From NCBI GenBank assembly GCA_021772555.1, contig JAJFLT010000228.1, forward strand, positions 1 through 7,281: a stretch of DNA of 7,281 nt, read 5' to 3'. The notes below the pieces were generated by a model that worked only from the letters and a program-made list of their open reading frames with translations, did not search any database and was not told the origin of the DNA. Positions 5,904-7,281 of this stretch are shown here, piece after piece. The position numbers were made by a program, and so were the translations under genes. Positions within the stretch are counted from its first letter, which is position 1. Each line of letters starts with the position of its first letter. This stretch comes from Opitutales bacterium (lineage in GTDB: Bacteria > Verrucomicrobiota > Verrucomicrobiia > Opitutales > UBA2987).

Positions 5904-7094
5904 TTACTCAATAATTTCCGTTATGCGTCCGGCGCCGATGGTGCGGCCCCCCTCACGTATGGCAAAGCGCTGTCCGCTTTCCATGGCGATGGGTTTACCC
6001 AACTCCAAACTTACACCGAGGTTGTCTCCCGGCATAACCATTTCCACCCCGTCCGGAAGATTGACGACACCCGTCACATCGGTCGTGCGGAAATAAAATT
6101 GGGGCCGATAGCCGTTGAAAAATGGTGTGTGGCGACCGCCCTCATCCTTGTTCAAGACATAGACTTCAGCCTTCGCCTTGGTGTGCGGCGTTATCGTTCC
6201 GGGTTTGGCGATGACATGCCCGCGCTCCACCTGGTCCTTCTGAATACCGCGCATGAGGATTCCTACATTGTCCCCCGCACGTCCCTCTTCAAGGATTTTG
6301 CGAAACATTTCCACCCCGGTGCAAATGGTCTTCTGGGTATCGGTCAAGCCAACGATTTCCACTGGCTCGCCCACCTTCACTACGCCGCGCTCGACACGGC
6401 CGGTGGCCACGGTGCCCCGCCCGGTGATTGAAAATACGTCCTCGACCGACATGAGAAAGGGTTTGTCCACCTCCCGCATCGGTTCCGGTATATCGGCGTC
6501 GATAGCATCCAACAATTGCTGGATGGATTCCGCCCCACCGGGTTTCCCCTCCATAGCGGCCAGGGAAGAACCGCGGATAACGGAGATATTGTCACCGTCA
6601 AATTCGTATTTGTTAAGCAGGTCGCGCACTTCCATTTCGACCAGCTCCAGCAGTTCTTCATCGTCGAGCAAGTCCACCTTGTTAAGGTATACGACGATAT
6701 TGGGAACATTAACCTGGCGGGCCAGCAGGATGTGCTCGCGGGTCTGCGGCATGGGCCCGTCGGCAGCGCTCACCACGAGCACAGCGCCATCCATCTGAGC
6801 CGCTCCCGTGATCATGTTTTTAATGAAATCGGCATGGCCCGGGCAGTCCACATGGGCATAGTGCCGGTTTTCCGTTTCGTACTCAACGTGGGCCACCGCG
6901 ATGGTGACGATTTTGGAGGCATCGCGCACGGTGCCGCCCTTTGCGATATCCGCATAGGATTTGAACTCGGCCAAACCTTTATCCGACTGCACTTTGAGAA
7001 TTGCCGAAGTGAGGGTGGTTTTGCCGTGGTCAACATGCCCAATGGTACCTACGTTAACGTGCGGTTTAGTTCTCTGAAACGTTTCTTTAGCCAT
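5904..7094 (-). CDS. tuf: Translation elongation factor Tu (EF-Tu)
   Basis: GTPase that delivers aminoacyl-tRNA to the ribosomal A site in the cytoplasm. The 396 residues are full length. The G domain spans about 1-205, with the P loop GHVDHGKT (19-26), DCPGH (83-87, including the catalytic His87), NKVD (139-142) and the G5 region RGSSL (174-178). Domain 2 (about 212-300) has GRGTVATGRVERG; domain 3 (about 305-396) has GGRHTPFFNGYRPQFYFRTTDVTG (319-342) and FAIREGGRTIGAG. Switch I is unusual: in place of the near-universal ARGITIN the protein reads ASKIVTIA (59-66), keeping only the magnesium-binding Thr (Thr64), and the segment is two residues longer than in E. coli. The start MAKETFQRTKPHVNVGT is canonical. 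It follows tRNA-Thr, as E. coli tufB does. No Shine-Dalgarno site is evident before the ATG. Confidence 0.98.
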   Translation of the reverse strand: MAKETFQRTKPHVNVGTIGHVDHGKTTLTSAILKVQSDKGLAEFKSYADIAKGGTVRDASKIVTIAVAHVEYETENRHYAHVDCPGHADFIKNMITGAAQMDGAVLVVSAADGPMPQTREHILLARQVNVPNIVVYLNKVDLLDDEELLELVEMEVRDLLNKYEFDGDNISVIRGSSLAAMEGKPGGAESIQQLLDAIDADIPEPMREVDKPFLMSVEDVFSITGRGTVATGRVERGVVKVGEPVEIVGLTDTQKTICTGVEMFRKILEEGRAGDNVGILMRGIQKDQVERGHVIAKPGTITPHTKAKAEVYVLNKDEGGRHTPFFNGYRPQFYFRTTDVTGVVNLPDGVEMVMPGDNLGVSLELGKPIAMESGQRFAIREGGRTIGAGRITEIIE

Positions 7095-7193
7095 GGATTT
7101 ATCAAGTCAGGTTGGTTTTTCGCAAGAAATCGGGTGTAAAAACACTTAACTTATAATTTGGAAATGATTTAATTTGTTTTGGTTATTGAGAGG
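7095..7193 (-). other. tRNA-Thr to tuf leader, 99 bases
   Basis: AT-rich leader without a gene. It contains a small hairpin GTGT-TTTT-ACAC (7134-7145) and a TATAAG box (7150-7155) with no recognisable -35 element at the right distance. The bases next to the tuf ATG (GATAAATCC) have no Shine-Dalgarno match. The simplest reading is that tuf is transcribed together with the tRNA upstream. Confidence 0.5.
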
Positions 7194-7269
7194 TGGAGCC
7201 CTCGAGCGGATTTGAACCGCCGACCTCGTCCTTACCAAGGACGCGCTCTGCCAACTGAGCTACAAGGGC
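7194..7269 (-). tRNA. tRNA-Thr (anticodon GGT)
   Basis: A 76-base cloverleaf including an encoded 3' CCA. The acceptor GCCCTTG pairs with CGAGGGC (one G-U pair). The D arm is GCTC/GAGC. The anticodon arm CGTCC-TTGGTAA-GGACG places GGT at 7234-7236, reading ACC and ACU. The T arm is GGCGG-TTCAAAT-CCGCT with one wobble pair, and the discriminator is T. It matches the position of thrT in front of tufB in E. coli. Only 12 bases remain beyond its 5' end, so I cannot tell whether more tRNAs precede it. Confidence 0.97.
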
Positions 7270-7281
7270 ACAAAATTGAAC

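Noticed and set aside
4676..7139. Other long plus-strand frames (4676-5344, 6253-6798, 6516-7139).
   Set aside because: All lie opposite nusG or tuf and give low-complexity or unrecognisable protein; no ribosome binding site or independent context supports them.
7152..7157. A perfect TATAAT on the plus strand in the tuf leader.
   Set aside because: There is no -35 element 16-18 bases upstream, and it would drive transcription against tuf with no gene to serve. The overlapping minus-strand TATAAG also lacks a -35 box.
1..7281. Mobile elements, CRISPR repeats, toxin-antitoxin or defence genes.
   Set aside because: No long direct or inverted repeats, transposase-like frames or repeat-spacer pattern were seen; every long minus-strand gene is a core housekeeping gene in its usual order.

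Overview
The window is a conserved bacterial translation/transcription cluster read entirely on the minus strand. In transcription order (high to low coordinates) it runs: tRNA-Thr(GGU), tuf (EF-Tu), tRNA-Trp(CCA), secE, nusG, rplK (L11), rplA (L1), rplJ (L10), rplL (L7/L12), and the first 747 codons of rpoB, which leaves the window at base 1. This is the classic tufB-secE-nusG-rplKAJL-rpoBC arrangement. No convincing gene was found on the plus strand, and there is no mobile element, CRISPR array or prophage. I did not find a new multi-gene system; this is core genome.

Organism: a bacterium of medium GC content. The EF-Tu, with an unusual switch I segment, and the RpoB sequence resemble what I remember of Verrucomicrobiota, perhaps Opitutae. 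That is an impression from memory, not a search result, and I hold it at about 0.55. Both tRNA genes encode the 3' CCA.

Layout: 7194-7269 tRNA-Thr; 7095-7193 leader; 5904-7094 tuf; 5768-5903 spacer with a terminator-like hairpin plus T-run followed by a possible promoter; 5692-5767 tRNA-Trp; 5428-5640 secE; 4787-5371 nusG; 4286-4714 rplK; 3533-4228 rplA; 2959-3486 rplJ; 2439-2825 rplL; 2244-2438 a 195-base structured spacer; 1-2243 rpoB (partial).

Function: EF-Tu and the tRNAs feed elongation. L11, L1, L10 and L7/L12 build the L1 stalk and the GTPase-associated stalk on which EF-Tu acts. NusG and RpoB belong to the transcription machinery, and NusG can couple it to ribosomes. SecE is a subunit of the protein-export channel. 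Points worth a second look are the divergent EF-Tu switch I, the uneven use of Shine-Dalgarno sites (strong only at nusG and rplL), competing hairpins before rpoB, a hairpin just upstream of the rplL ribosome binding site, and a motif that recurs in several spacers.
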